This document shows, in pieces, positions 10,172 through 19,258 of a DNA stretch of 64,000 nucleotides. The notes beneath the pieces are model-generated. The model did no database searches. It was not told the origin of the DNA and worked only from the letters and a program-made list of their open reading frames with translations. Source of the DNA: Pseudomonas sp. MM223 (GTDB taxonomy: Bacteria > Pseudomonadota > Gammaproteobacteria > Pseudomonadales > Pseudomonadaceae); the NCBI GenBank assembly GCA_947090765.1, contig OX352322.1, forward strand, positions 3,455,501 to 3,519,500, given 5' to 3'. Position 1 is the first letter of the stretch, and each line of letters begins with the position of its first letter. The position numbers were made by a program, and so were the translations under genes.

Positions 10172-10504
10172 TCACTGCCTGTCGAGGCTGCGTAAATACA
10201 CAGGTCTTATGATCCGTGTTTCCTGAGCCAACACCAGGTCACGGGTGGCATGCAGGTAAGCGGCAAAGTCCGGGTCGGCATCCCGCGCCGCACTGCGCTT
10301 TTCAAAGTCATCGAGGCTGTCATAACCCCACAGGTGCACCACCTGGTTCAGCGGCCCGATGCTGCTGGTGTAGAACGCCAGCGGTGCACCGAGGTGGCGC
10401 AGCAGGATCGGCATCGCCAACTGGTCGAACGCTTCGAGAAAGGCCGCCATGCAGCGCGGGCGAATGGTATAGATGCGGTGATCGACCACAGCCTTGTCCA
10501 TCAC
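10172..10504 (-). CDS. NIPSNAP-family protein
   Basis: A 110-residue ferredoxin-like dimeric alpha/beta-barrel protein. It opens with the NIPSNAP-type strand DHRIYTIRP, then FLEAFDQLAMPILLRHLG and the later VVHLWGYDSLDDFEKR motif. Bacterial NIPSNAP proteins often sit beside catabolic dehydrogenases or oxygenases; no reaction is established for this one. Its start overlaps the FAD-dehydrogenase stop by 4 bp, so it is translated with that gene. Confidence 0.8.
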   Translation of the reverse strand: MMDKAVVDHRIYTIRPRCMAAFLEAFDQLAMPILLRHLGAPLAFYTSSIGPLNQVVHLWGYDSLDDFEKRSAARDADPDFAAYLHATRDLVLAQETRIIRPVYLRSLDRQ

Positions 10505-12216
10505 GCCACCTCCCGCGCATTGCCCGCCGCCAGCCCCTGCTCGACACCGGCCAGGTGGCGCCCGGTGATGTAGCCAAAGGTCATGATCGGCCCCAGGGTA
10601 ATACCGGCACCGGGGTAGTTGCCGCCCATGATGCTGGCACGGTCGTTACCCACCGCATACAGCCCCTTGATGGCCTGCCCGTCGGCGGCCAGCACTTCAC
10701 CGACCACGCTGGTGCGCAGCCCGTCGAAGGTGCCCAGGTCGCCCATGATGACCTTCACGGCAAAGTACGGCCCTTCGCCCACTGGCGCTACGCAGGGGTT
10801 GGGCTGTTGCTGCGGGTCGGCCAGGTAGCGGTTGAAAGTGGTACTGCCGCGGCCGTACTGGCGGTCCTGACCCTGCACTGCGCCAAGGTTGTAGTCGCGC
10901 ACGGTCCGTTCCAGCCCTTGCGCATCGATACCGGCCTTGCCTGCCAGCTCGGCCAGGGTCTTGCCTTTGAGCAGGTAGCCGTTACGCAACAGGGGGGCCG
11001 TCGGCATCGGGGCTGGCTTGGCGAAACCCAGGCCGTACTTGCCCAGGGTGCGGCGGTCGCACACCAGCCACATAGCCGTCTCTGCCTGGCCGGCACAGGC
11101 TTCGATCAGCGCTGCGCCCACGTCGTGGTAGGAATTGGACTCGTTGGTGAAACGCTGGCCCGAACGCAGCACCCCGATCACACCCGGCTTGTAGCGGTCC
11201 AGCAGATGCGGAAAGGCGATGTAGCGCCCGCCCCCCGCCGGCACCTTCGATACGGGCATCCAGGCTGCGGGGGCTTGCAGGCGGATGTCGACCTTGGCGC
11301 CCAGCGCCTCGGCCATGCGCGCACCATCGCCGGTATTACCCGCAGGCACCGGTGAAAAATGCTCACCACCACGACGCACATGCGGGTAGGCCTGGCGCAA
11401 CCGTTGCAGGTCATGGGAGAACCCGCCACAGGCCAGCACCACCCCACGCCGGGCCTGAATGCGCAGTTCGCTGTCGCCTTGCCCGGCCAGTGCCCCCACC
11501 ACCCGCCCGCCTTCACACAGCAGCTGCCGCGCCGGGGTGCCAGTGAGGATCGGGATGCCCAGGTCCAATGCCGAGCGCACCAGCCGCGCCGCCAAGGCAT
11601 TGCCGCTGGTGACCTGGGTACCGCGGCGATACAGGGCCAGCTCCTTCAGGTGGGTCAGCAGGCGCTTGGCCACATACACGAACGACGTCAACGAGCGGGT
11701 AACGTTGAAGAAGTGCTTGAGGTCGGCATTCGACGAATTGAACATCATGCCGATGAAGGTGATGGTTTTCAGCGGCGGGCGCAGGCGGGCCATGTCCGGC
11801 CCGAGGCCACGGATATCATAAGGTGCGGCCAGTATCGAACGGCCCACATCGACGCCACCCTCCACCTGTGGGTGATAGTCGGGGTACAGCGTGGGCACGA
11901 ACTTGACGGCGGTTTCCCGCTCGAAAAAGTCCACCATTTGCGGCCCGTAGCGCAAGAACGCCTCGACCCCCGCAGCATCAAGGCAAGCACCGGTTTCGTT
12001 ACGCAGGTAAGTCATGGCCGCCTCAGGGCTGTCGTTGGCCCCGTGCCTGTTGCCAGGCACCCACAACACACCGCCGGAAAACGCCGTGGTACCGCCAAAG
12101 CAGTGGTCTTTTTCGATGACGATCACGTCAAGGCCATGCTTCTTAGCTGTAATCGCCGTCGCCAGGCCGCCAGCGCCCGCACCGACCACCAGCACATCGC
12201 AGCTTCGCGTGGTCAT
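10501..12216 (-). CDS. FAD-dependent dehydrogenase (3-ketosteroid Delta1-dehydrogenase / fumarate reductase flavoprotein-like)
   Basis: A 571-residue flavoprotein. The Rossmann dinucleotide motif VVGAGAGGLATA is at residues 10-21, followed by GGTTAFSGG (residues about 41-49), and a C-terminal FAD site GNYPGAGITLGPIMTFGYI. This pattern is that of the FAD_binding_2 family, including KstD-type ketosteroid dehydrogenases and fumarate reductases. It is soluble, with no signal peptide. It overlaps the SDR gene (ATGA) on one side and NIPSNAP on the other, so the three form one coupled unit. It probably introduces a double bond next to a carbonyl in a cyclic or alicyclic substrate; that is inference. 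Confidence 0.85.
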   Translation of the reverse strand: MTTRSCDVLVVGAGAGGLATAITAKKHGLDVIVIEKDHCFGGTTAFSGGVLWVPGNRHGANDSPEAAMTYLRNETGACLDAAGVEAFLRYGPQMVDFFERETAVKFVPTLYPDYHPQVEGGVDVGRSILAAPYDIRGLGPDMARLRPPLKTITFIGMMFNSSNADLKHFFNVTRSLTSFVYVAKRLLTHLKELALYRRGTQVTSGNALAARLVRSALDLGIPILTGTPARQLLCEGGRVVGALAGQGDSELRIQARRGVVLACGGFSHDLQRLRQAYPHVRRGGEHFSPVPAGNTGDGARMAEALGAKVDIRLQAPAAWMPVSKVPAGGGRYIAFPHLLDRYKPGVIGVLRSGQRFTNESNSYHDVGAALIEACAGQAETAMWLVCDRRTLGKYGLGFAKPAPMPTAPLLRNGYLLKGKTLAELAGKAGIDAQGLERTVRDYNLGAVQGQDRQYGRGSTTFNRYLADPQQQPNPCVAPVGEGPYFAVKVIMGDLGTFDGLRTSVVGEVLAADGQAIKGLYAVGNDRASIMGGNYPGAGITLGPIMTFGYITGRHLAGVEQGLAAGNAREVA

Positions 12217-13040
12217 GAGCGTGCCCCCTCGAAGCCTGGGCGCGGGATCAGCGCCATGGGCATGCTTTCGAGCCCGCCATCCACGGTCAGCTCTGCGCCA
12301 TTGATGTAGTCGGCGCGCCGGCTGGCCAGGAACAGCACGGCTTCAGCGATATCCTGTGGTTCACCAATGCGCTGGTTGGCTGTCATTGCGCTGCGCTGGC
12401 GTTCGATCTGCGGGTCGGCGTAAAACGCTGCAGACAAAGGTGTGCGGATCAGCCCTGGGCACACTGCATTGCTGCGCACACCTCGCGGTCCCCATTCCAC
12501 GGCAATCTGCCGCGACAGCATGCTGACGCCGGCCTTGGCCGCACTGTAAGCACCACTGTTGGGTTGCGGGTAATGGGCGGCGATCGAGGCCACGTGCACG
12601 ATACGGCCCTGGCCGCGGGCCAGCATCGAACGGCCAAAGGCCTGGGCACACAACAGGTAGCCACTGAGGTTAACCGCCAGCACCTGGTTCCATTGCTCCA
12701 GGGTCAGTACGTCCAGTGCACCGGGGCGCAGTACGCTGGCATTGTTGACCAGTACATCGCAGCGCCCGTGCAGCGCCTGGACCTGGGCAGCAGCCTGCTC
12801 CACGCTGGTCGGGTCGGCGATGTCGCAGCCCAGGGCGCTGACCTCACCGACGCTGTGTTCACCCAGGGTGGCAGCCAGCTCACGGCATTTGTCCAGGTCA
12901 CGGTCCAGCAGGACCACATGGGCCTGCTGCTCCACCAGGGCGCTCGCCAGCGCCGCGCCAATGCCACCGGCGGCACCGGTGACCACGCATACGGCCGAGT
13001 CCAGGCCCAGCCATTGAGAGGGGATCTTGTTGTTGTGCAT
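12213..13040 (-). CDS. Short-chain dehydrogenase/reductase (SDR)
   Basis: A 275-residue classical SDR. Cofactor motif TGAAGGIGAA is at residues about 21-30, VNNAS near 95, the active-site serine in VASIAAH, and the catalytic YSAAK near residue 164. The Asp after beta-strand 2 (LLDRD) favours NAD(H) over NADP(H). It is first gene of the SDR-FAD-NIPSNAP unit, with a 177-bp divergent spacer to the AraC regulator. It probably oxidises or reduces a hydroxyl/keto group of the same substrate as the FAD enzyme. Confidence 0.88.
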   Translation of the reverse strand: MHNNKIPSQWLGLDSAVCVVTGAAGGIGAALASALVEQQAHVVLLDRDLDKCRELAATLGEHSVGEVSALGCDIADPTSVEQAAAQVQALHGRCDVLVNNASVLRPGALDVLTLEQWNQVLAVNLSGYLLCAQAFGRSMLARGQGRIVHVASIAAHYPQPNSGAYSAAKAGVSMLSRQIAVEWGPRGVRSNAVCPGLIRTPLSAAFYADPQIERQRSAMTANQRIGEPQDIAEAVLFLASRRADYINGAELTVDGGLESMPMALIPRPGFEGARS

Positions 13041-13217
13041 GCTGCTCTCCAGAGTGTCGCTTCATCTGGGCCACAGCCTAGGGCCGGCAGGCACACCGGC
13101 AGAATGGACAAAACCTGCAACCAGCCCCACATTCCCGACAATTTTCTCCCAGTCACCTGAAGCCTGCAGGCAGCTGTGGCACAGTAGCCAGGTACCGAAC
13201 AGAACAATTACAACAAC

Positions 13218-14090
13218 ATGAACAAGATCCCCAACTACGCCCTGTACGGTGAAACCGCACAACCGGTGTGGCACGAAGCCCTGCATGTGGAGCAGATCTC
13301 CCAGCGGTCTGGCGCACACAACTGGGAAATTGCCGCGCACCGTCATGAAGGCTTGCTGCAGCTGCTGTACCTGCAAAGCGGTGGCGGTGAAGTGCTGTTC
13401 GACAGTGACCGGCTCCAGGTGCAGGCGCCCTGCGTGGTGTATGTACCGGCGCAAGTGGTGCATGGCTTCCGTTGGGCCGGCCAGGTCGAGGGCCAGGTGA
13501 TCACCGCCGCCCAGCACCCGCTGGAAAGCATTGCCCAGGTGCTGGCACCCAACCTGCTGGTGCGGGTGCGCAAACCACACGTGATCGCCCTGCCATTGTG
13601 GGCAGCCGACGAAGACCCGTTGCTGCCGCTGTGCATGGCCTTGCGCGAGGAGTACCACAACCGCGCCCGTGAGCATGTGGCCAGCAGCATGGCACTGTTG
13701 CTGACGCTGCTGATTCAGGTGCTGCGCCATGAACCGCACCTGCCCCATGGCGAGCAGCGCCCAGTGTCAAGGCGCAGCCAGCAGCTGACCGCTTTTCGTG
13801 AGTTGGTGGACATGCATTACCGCGCGCACTGGCCACTGGCGGACTACGCCGCCGAGCTGGGCATGACCCTGGCCACGCTGGGGCGGTTGTGTCAGGAGCA
13901 CCTGGGCATGACGCCCATGAACGTGATCAATGCCCGGCTGGTGCTGGAGGCCAAGCGCATGCTTGGGCATTCAAGCCTGAGTGTGAAAGAGATCGCCCAT
14001 GAGCTGGGGTTTGCCGATGTGGGGTATTTCAGCCGTTTCTTCCGCAAGCATGCGGGGGTGAGCCCTAGCGGGTTTCGCGAGGGGCAGTAA
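13218..14090 (+). CDS. AraC-family transcriptional regulator with cupin sensor
   Basis: A 290-residue regulator. The N-terminal cupin-like sensing domain (HRHEGLLQLLYLQSGGGEV, residues about 41-59) is followed by a C-terminal double HTH (LADYAAELGMTLATLGRLC; then VKEIAHELGFADVGYFSRFF), about residues 190-285. It is of the type that regulates aromatic catabolism (PobR/HpaA-like). It is divergent from the SDR gene across 177 bp, which should hold its binding sites, so it likely controls the SDR-FAD-NIPSNAP(-MFS) genes in response to a substrate. Confidence 0.88.
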   Translation: MNKIPNYALYGETAQPVWHEALHVEQISQRSGAHNWEIAAHRHEGLLQLLYLQSGGGEVLFDSDRLQVQAPCVVYVPAQVVHGFRWAGQVEGQVITAAQHPLESIAQVLAPNLLVRVRKPHVIALPLWAADEDPLLPLCMALREEYHNRAREHVASSMALLLTLLIQVLRHEPHLPHGEQRPVSRRSQQLTAFRELVDMHYRAHWPLADYAAELGMTLATLGRLCQEHLGMTPMNVINARLVLEAKRMLGHSSLSVKEIAHELGFADVGYFSRFFRKHAGVSPSGFREGQ

Positions 14091-14125
14091 CACCTGCAGG
14101 ATTTTGCTGTGGCCTGCACGGGCCT

Positions 14126-14192
14126 CTTCGCAGCACAAGGCTGCTCCTACAGGTATCGCGTGCTCCTGTAGGAGCAGCCTTGTGCTGCGAAG
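14126..14192. terminator. Perfect 28-bp inverted repeat, probable bidirectional terminator
   Basis: Arms at 14126-14153 and 14165-14192 are exact reverse complements (core CAGCACAAGGCTGCTCC) separated by 11 bp. It lies in the 121-bp gap between the convergent AraC and IclR genes. The composition resembles widespread Pseudomonas intergenic palindromes. Confidence 0.75.
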
Positions 14193-14211
14193 CGGCAGGC
14201 GCAGGCCAGCA

Positions 14212-14985
14212 CTAGACCGCCATGGCCCGCTGCACGTCACCCACCGTGGTCGCCAGGCTGCTCAGGTGCAAATTCAACACCCGCTCCACCGGCGCCTGAT
14301 CCAGCGGCCAATGCAAGGCAATGCTCCCGGCCAGGCGCCCTTCGGCATGCACCGGCAGAGCAATGGCGCGGATCAAGAACGGCAAGCGAACCGGGTACTC
14401 CCAGTACCCTTCGGTCCGCTGGCCAAAGCCTTTGTGCGCGTCTTCTTCGATGTTGCGCAGCACCGTGTCATCGCGCAACCGCTCATGGGCCGCCAGGCGC
14501 CGCACTTCATCGAGCGCCAGCTCACCCAGGCACGCCCGCCCCATCGCCGAGTGAAACAGGCTGGCATGGTGCCCGACGATCTGGCAGGTATGTGGGTACC
14601 GCTTGCGCAATACCTGGGGGATGGCGCTTTCCATCACCTCCAGCCGCTCGCCATCGAAACACGACAGGTCCACCACCAGCCCGGTGCGTTCGCTCAGGTC
14701 CAGCAGCATCGGTGCGGCACTTTCCACCAGGCGCCGCTTGAAACGCATCTGCCGGTCGCCGAACAACCGCCGCGCGCACAGGCGATAACGCCGGTCGCTA
14801 AGGCCACGGTAGACCCAGCCCTGCTCCTGCAAGGTGGCCAGCATGCGCGACACCGTGGCCTTGGGCAGGCCTGTGAGGTAATGCAGTTCTTCCAGGCCCA
14901 GTGCCTGGTGCTCGCCCAGCAGGTCGACAATGGCCAGCGCACGCTCCACCGAACGCACACCGCCGCTGTCTGCCGTAATGCCCAT
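14212..14985 (-). CDS. IclR-family transcriptional regulator
   Basis: A 257-residue IclR protein. The N-terminal winged HTH (SVERALAIVDLLGEHQALG; then LTGLPKATVSRMLATL) spans residues about 10-65 and the C-terminal effector domain residues about 80-250. The start is supported by GGGAGGT 7 bases upstream. It lies 68 bp downstream of the amidase gene in the same orientation and probably regulates the amidase/transporter/M20 set. The effector is unknown. Confidence 0.87.
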   Translation of the reverse strand: MGITADSGGVRSVERALAIVDLLGEHQALGLEELHYLTGLPKATVSRMLATLQEQGWVYRGLSDRRYRLCARRLFGDRQMRFKRRLVESAAPMLLDLSERTGLVVDLSCFDGERLEVMESAIPQVLRKRYPHTCQIVGHHASLFHSAMGRACLGELALDEVRRLAAHERLRDDTVLRNIEEDAHKGFGQRTEGYWEYPVRLPFLIRAIALPVHAEGRLAGSIALHWPLDQAPVERVLNLHLSSLATTVGDVQRAMAV

Positions 14986-15053
14986 GGGTATGACCTCCCT
15001 GTAACTGGATGGTCAGCATAGCCAGCAAGAACCGCGCCTGCCCAGTGCTTTCA

Positions 15054-16508
15054 TCAGGCCAGCAGGCACGGTGGCGGGCACCGCTCAACCCAACGGGTCA
15101 GCTGTTCATGGGCATACGCCAGTTGCAACACCGCGTGGTCGGCCTGGGCCGGGCCTATGATCTGCAGGCCCGTGGGCAAACCGGCGCTGTTGAAGCCGAC
15201 CGGCACGCTGATGCTCGGTAAACCAGCCAAGGTCGGCCCGATCACCACCTCCATCCAGCGATGGTAGGTGTCCATCGCTCGCCCTCCGACCTCCGTCGGC
15301 CAAGCCAGCTTTGCATCGAAAGGGAACACCTGGGCAGACGGCAGCAGCAGGTAGTCGTAACGTTCGAACAGGTTGGCCAAGGCGCGGTACCAGTCGCTGC
15401 GGTCCAGCGACGCCTGGTACAGCGCTGCCGCGCTCAGGTGCAAGGCACCCTCCACCTCCCATTGTGCTTCGGGCTTGAGCAAGGCACGCTTGGCCGGGTC
15501 GGCATAAGCCGCGCTGAGGTTGCCGTGCACCAGGAAGTGGCGGTGGGTGAGCCAGCATTGCCACAAACGCGCCGGGTCGAATGCCGGTTGGCAAGCCTCG
15601 ACCCGGCAGCCCAGTTCGGCAAAATCGGCCAACGCCGCTTCACATAGGCCCATCACCCCGTCATCCATCGGCAGATAGCCGTTGTAATCCCCCAGCCAAC
15701 CAACCCGCACACCACGAAAATCGCGCTGCAGCCCTGCCGCAAAATCTTGCTTGCCCCCGCTCAGTGACAGCGGCACACGCGCATCAACGCCTGCCTGGGT
15801 CGACAACAGCCGCGCCACATCCACCACGCTGCGCCCCATCGGCCCCTCGGTAGCCAGCTGCTGCACGAACAGTTCAGGCGCCGGGCCATGGGGCACTCGG
15901 CCCTGCGACGGGCGCAAGCCGAACACATTGTTGAACGCCGCCGGGTTGCGCAGCGAACCCATCATGTCACTGCCGTCAGCCACTGGCAGCAGGCGCATGG
16001 CCAAGGCCGCCGCCGCCCCGCCACTGCTGCCGCCGGCCACCCGCTGCGGGTCGTAGGCATTGGTGGTGGTGCCAAACAGGGTGTTGTAGGTTTGCGAGCC
16101 GAGGCCGAACTCGGGCACGTTGCTTTTACCAACGATCAGCGCCCCGCTCGCCCGCACCCGCGCCACGCTGATCGCATCATGCTCGGGTACCTGTTCGGCA
16201 AACAACGGCGAGCCCAGGGTGGTGCGCAACCCGGCAGTGGCGGCCAGGTCCTTGATGGCCTGCGGCATGCCATGCATCCAGCCGCGGGAATGGCCTCGCT
16301 TCAGCTCACGGTCACGCTCATCGGCCTCAGCCAACACTGCTTCGGCCGGGCGCAGCGACACCAGTGCGTTGACCTTCGGGTTGCAGCGTTCGATATGCGC
16401 CAGGTAGGCCTGCATCACCTCCCGGCACGACACCTGACGGGCATGAATGGCCTGGGACAATGCTTCGGCATCGAGGGTAACGATGGGGTCGATGGCTAGC
16501 GGCTTCAC
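15054..16508 (-). CDS. Amidase (amidase signature family)
   Basis: A 484-residue amidase when started at GTG 16508 (VKPLAIDP), which overlaps the transporter stop as GTGA and has GGAG 7 bases upstream; a longer in-frame extension runs into the transporter gene and is unlikely. The Ser-cisSer-Lys triad is visible: Lys86 (AIKDLA), the GGSSGG motif at 159-164, and nucleophile Ser185 (GSDMMGS). It hydrolyses a carboxamide to acid and ammonia. Together with the M20 hydrolase and transporter it suggests uptake and breakdown of an amide or N-acylated compound. The exact substrate is unknown. Confidence 0.9.
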   Translation of the reverse strand: MKPLAIDPIVTLDAEALSQAIHARQVSCREVMQAYLAHIERCNPKVNALVSLRPAEAVLAEADERDRELKRGHSRGWMHGMPQAIKDLAATAGLRTTLGSPLFAEQVPEHDAISVARVRASGALIVGKSNVPEFGLGSQTYNTLFGTTTNAYDPQRVAGGSSGGAAAALAMRLLPVADGSDMMGSLRNPAAFNNVFGLRPSQGRVPHGPAPELFVQQLATEGPMGRSVVDVARLLSTQAGVDARVPLSLSGGKQDFAAGLQRDFRGVRVGWLGDYNGYLPMDDGVMGLCEAALADFAELGCRVEACQPAFDPARLWQCWLTHRHFLVHGNLSAAYADPAKRALLKPEAQWEVEGALHLSAAALYQASLDRSDWYRALANLFERYDYLLLPSAQVFPFDAKLAWPTEVGGRAMDTYHRWMEVVIGPTLAGLPSISVPVGFNSAGLPTGLQIIGPAQADHAVLQLAYAHEQLTRWVERCPPPCLLA

Positions 16509-17815
16509 GGTTTTACTCCAAGGTTGAAAGTGGCAGGCTTGCCCGCCCGGGGTGCTTCTTTCAGGCAGTAGGTACCCAGCAGCGTCAGCAGGCAGGCGAA
16601 CAGCACGTAGAAGGATGGCGCCACCGGGGTGCCGAGTACCTTGCTCAGCCAAGTGACGATCAGCGGAGCAAAGCCGCCGAACACCATCACCGCTACGTTA
16701 TAGGCCACCGATACACCGGTAGAACGCACCTCGACCGGGAACTGCTCGGCCAGGGCGGTAGGTGCCGGGCCAAAGAAGCCGCCGATGGCGGTACACAGCA
16801 GCAGTTGCATCACCAGCAGCCGCTCCACGGAGGGCACGGCGGCCACCCACACATACAGCGGGTAGACCATCACGAAAAACGCCAGGGTGAAGGCCATCAG
16901 CACCGGGCGCCGCCCCAGCCGATCAGACAGCGCACCAGACAAAGGGATGACCACGGTCATCAGGCCGACGGCGAGCATCTGTACCAGCAGCACCTGGTCC
17001 AGCGGCAGCCCAAGGTTCTTGTGGGCAAAGGTTGGCATGTTCACCAGCACCACATAGAACAACACCGTCGCGCCACAGGCCAGGCCCATCGACACCAGCA
17101 CACTGCGCCGATGCTCACGCAATACCTGCCACAGGCTGGGCGACGGGCCCTTGGCTTGGCGGCGTGCCTCGACAAACTCTTCAGGCTCTTCCATATGTTT
17201 GCGAATCCACAGCCCCACTGGGCCGATCAGCAAGCCCAGCACGAACGGAATGCGCCAGCCCCAGCTGTCCAGCGCCTCAGGTGAGCACAGGTGGGTAACC
17301 AGCGCCACCATGGCCGCGCCAGAGAACACCGCCAGGCACTGCCCTACCAATTGCCATGAGCCATACAGCCCCTTGCGATGGGCTGGCGCGCTCTCCACCA
17401 GAAATGCCGTAGCACTGGCGTATTCGCCACCCGTGGCAAAGCCTTGCAGCATGCGCGCTACCACAATCAACAGCGGCGCAGCCATGCCGATGGCCAGGTA
17501 GTCGGGCGCAAAAGCGATCATCGCGATCGACACGGTCATCAGGCGGATGATCAGTTGCATGGCCGCCTTGCGGCCCTTGCGATCGGAATACATGCCCAGC
17601 AACACGCCGCCTACCGGGCGCATGAAGAAGCCGACGCCGAAGGTGGCCAAGGCCATCAGCAGCGAGGCGTACTCATCGTCGGACGGAAAGAACTGCCGGG
17701 CGATGATGCTGGCCAAAAAGCCGTACACGATAAAGTCATACCATTCCAAGGCATTGCCGATAACGGCGGCGACCACTTGCCGGGTACGCGACACGCCGGT
17801 GCTCGAAGTCTGCAT
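16505..17815 (-). CDS. MFS transporter, metabolite:H+ symporter (MHS/ProP-type)
   Basis: A 436-residue 12-TM permease. ATG at 17815 (MQTSSTGVSRTRQ) has GGAG 8 bases upstream; a longer reading uses TTG and no ribosome site. The MHS-family signature IGNALEWYDFIVYGFLA is at the start of TM1 and GMYSDRKGRK in loop 2-3. The family imports organic acids, betaines or shikimate-type solutes. It lies between the M20 hydrolase and the amidase in one minus-strand unit, so it most likely imports their shared substrate. Confidence 0.88.
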   Translation of the reverse strand: MQTSSTGVSRTRQVVAAVIGNALEWYDFIVYGFLASIIARQFFPSDDEYASLLMALATFGVGFFMRPVGGVLLGMYSDRKGRKAAMQLIIRLMTVSIAMIAFAPDYLAIGMAAPLLIVVARMLQGFATGGEYASATAFLVESAPAHRKGLYGSWQLVGQCLAVFSGAAMVALVTHLCSPEALDSWGWRIPFVLGLLIGPVGLWIRKHMEEPEEFVEARRQAKGPSPSLWQVLREHRRSVLVSMGLACGATVLFYVVLVNMPTFAHKNLGLPLDQVLLVQMLAVGLMTVVIPLSGALSDRLGRRPVLMAFTLAFFVMVYPLYVWVAAVPSVERLLVMQLLLCTAIGGFFGPAPTALAEQFPVEVRSTGVSVAYNVAVMVFGGFAPLIVTWLSKVLGTPVAPSFYVLFACLLTLLGTYCLKEAPRAGKPATFNLGVKP

Positions 17816-17898
17816 AGGGAACACTCCACACAATGATTGGGTGATCGCCCAGGCGCGGTGGCACCCGGGTTCCAGCGGCAGTCGTCAAAAAATGAACG

Positions 17899-19074
17899 TC
17901 AGGCGGGTGCGAGCCAGCGCTCTGCCAGCGCGCCCCAGTAGGCGGCGCCGGTCAGCAGGATGTCGTCGTTAAAGTCGTAGGCCGGGTTGTGCACCATCGG
18001 CCGCGATACACCATTGCCAATGAACAGGTAGGCACCCGGGCAGCGCTGTAACATCCAGGCAAAGTCTTCACTGCCCATCAGCTTGCGGGTGTTGCCATCC
18101 ACCGCCTCGGCACCCAGCAACTCGACCCCTACCTGGGTGGCAAAGGCGTTTTCTGCAGCATGGTTGACCAGCACCGGGTAAGCCGGGCGGTGTTCGATGC
18201 TGGCGCGGCAGCCAAAGCTTTCGGCCTGGCTGACAATGATTGCCCGCACCCGCTCCAGGGTCTGCGCCCGGACCTCGGCGTTGAGCGCGCGCAGGCTCAG
18301 GCGCAACAGTGCCTGTTGCGGGATCACGTTGGCCGCTTCACCGGCTTGCAGGGCGCCGACGGTAACCACCGCAGCCTCCTGTGCATCGATGTTGCGCGCC
18401 ACCACCGTTTGCAGCGCCATCACCACACTGGCCGCGGCCACAAGCGGGTCGACGGTCAGATGCGGCATCGAGCCATGGCCGCCCACACCGTCGAGGGTCA
18501 CCGTAAGCAGGTCTTGCGAAGCCATCATCGGCCCCTCGCGAAAACCCAAATGCCCAGCCGGCAGCCCAGGCATGTTGTGCATGCCGAACAGTGCATCACA
18601 GGGGAAGCGCTCCAGCAGGCCGTCGGCCAGCATTGCCTCGGCGCCACCCTGGCCCTCCTCGGCCGGCTGGAAGATCAGCGTCAGCGTGCCGTCGAACTGC
18701 CGGGTTGCCGCCAGGTAGCGCGCCGCGCCCAGCAGCATGGTGGTGTGCCCGTCATGGCCGCAGGCGTGCATGCAGCCTTGGTGCTGGCTGCTGTAGGCGG
18801 CGCCGGTCGCCTCATGAATGGGCAGCGCGTCCATGTCGGCACGCAGCCCCAGGCGGCGTGGGCTGCTGCCATTGCGTAGCACGCCAACCACGCCAGTCTT
18901 GCCGATGCCGGTGTGCACTTCATAGCCCCACGCCTCCAGCAGCCGGGCAACCAGCGCCGAGGTGCGGCTTTCTTCAAAACCCAGTTCCGGGTGGGCGTGG
19001 ATATCGTGACGGATCGCGTGCAGGTCGCTGGCCACATCGTTCAGCCAGGCCAGGATGTGTTGATGTCGGGACAT
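17899..19074 (-). CDS. M20-family amidohydrolase (hippurate/N-acyl-amino-acid hydrolase-like)
   Basis: A 391-residue M20D peptidase-family metalloenzyme. Metal and catalytic motifs are GLRADMDALP, MHACGHDGH, and FQPAEEGQGG. The central dimerisation/lid domain (residues about 180-290) contains GVGGHGSMPH, and the C-terminal metal ligand lies in KLMGSEDFAWM. It cleaves N-acyl or amide bonds of amino acids. It is first in the amidase/transporter unit. Soluble, no signal peptide. Confidence 0.9.
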   Translation of the reverse strand: MSRHQHILAWLNDVASDLHAIRHDIHAHPELGFEESRTSALVARLLEAWGYEVHTGIGKTGVVGVLRNGSSPRRLGLRADMDALPIHEATGAAYSSQHQGCMHACGHDGHTTMLLGAARYLAATRQFDGTLTLIFQPAEEGQGGAEAMLADGLLERFPCDALFGMHNMPGLPAGHLGFREGPMMASQDLLTVTLDGVGGHGSMPHLTVDPLVAAASVVMALQTVVARNIDAQEAAVVTVGALQAGEAANVIPQQALLRLSLRALNAEVRAQTLERVRAIIVSQAESFGCRASIEHRPAYPVLVNHAAENAFATQVGVELLGAEAVDGNTRKLMGSEDFAWMLQRCPGAYLFIGNGVSRPMVHNPAYDFNDDILLTGAAYWGALAERWLAPA

Positions 19075-19258
19075 GTAGAGTCTCCTCGCGCGGGTGATTT
19101 CCCGTTCTTGTTGTTTGCCTTGAGGTCACGACGGGTAAGGCAGGTCGTGCTTGGCTGACAGATAAACGCGAGTGACGAGGGATAACAAACGAATGTGGTT
19201 CCACCCAGCGGAACCAGTCGCAGAGACTGTGCACAGTGTGAGTCAGGGAGAGCTGAGG

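Noticed and set aside
10216..12309. Long plus-strand frames (10216-11355 and 11359-12309)
   Set aside because: Antisense to the NIPSNAP and FAD-dehydrogenase genes, which have clear motifs and coupled starts.
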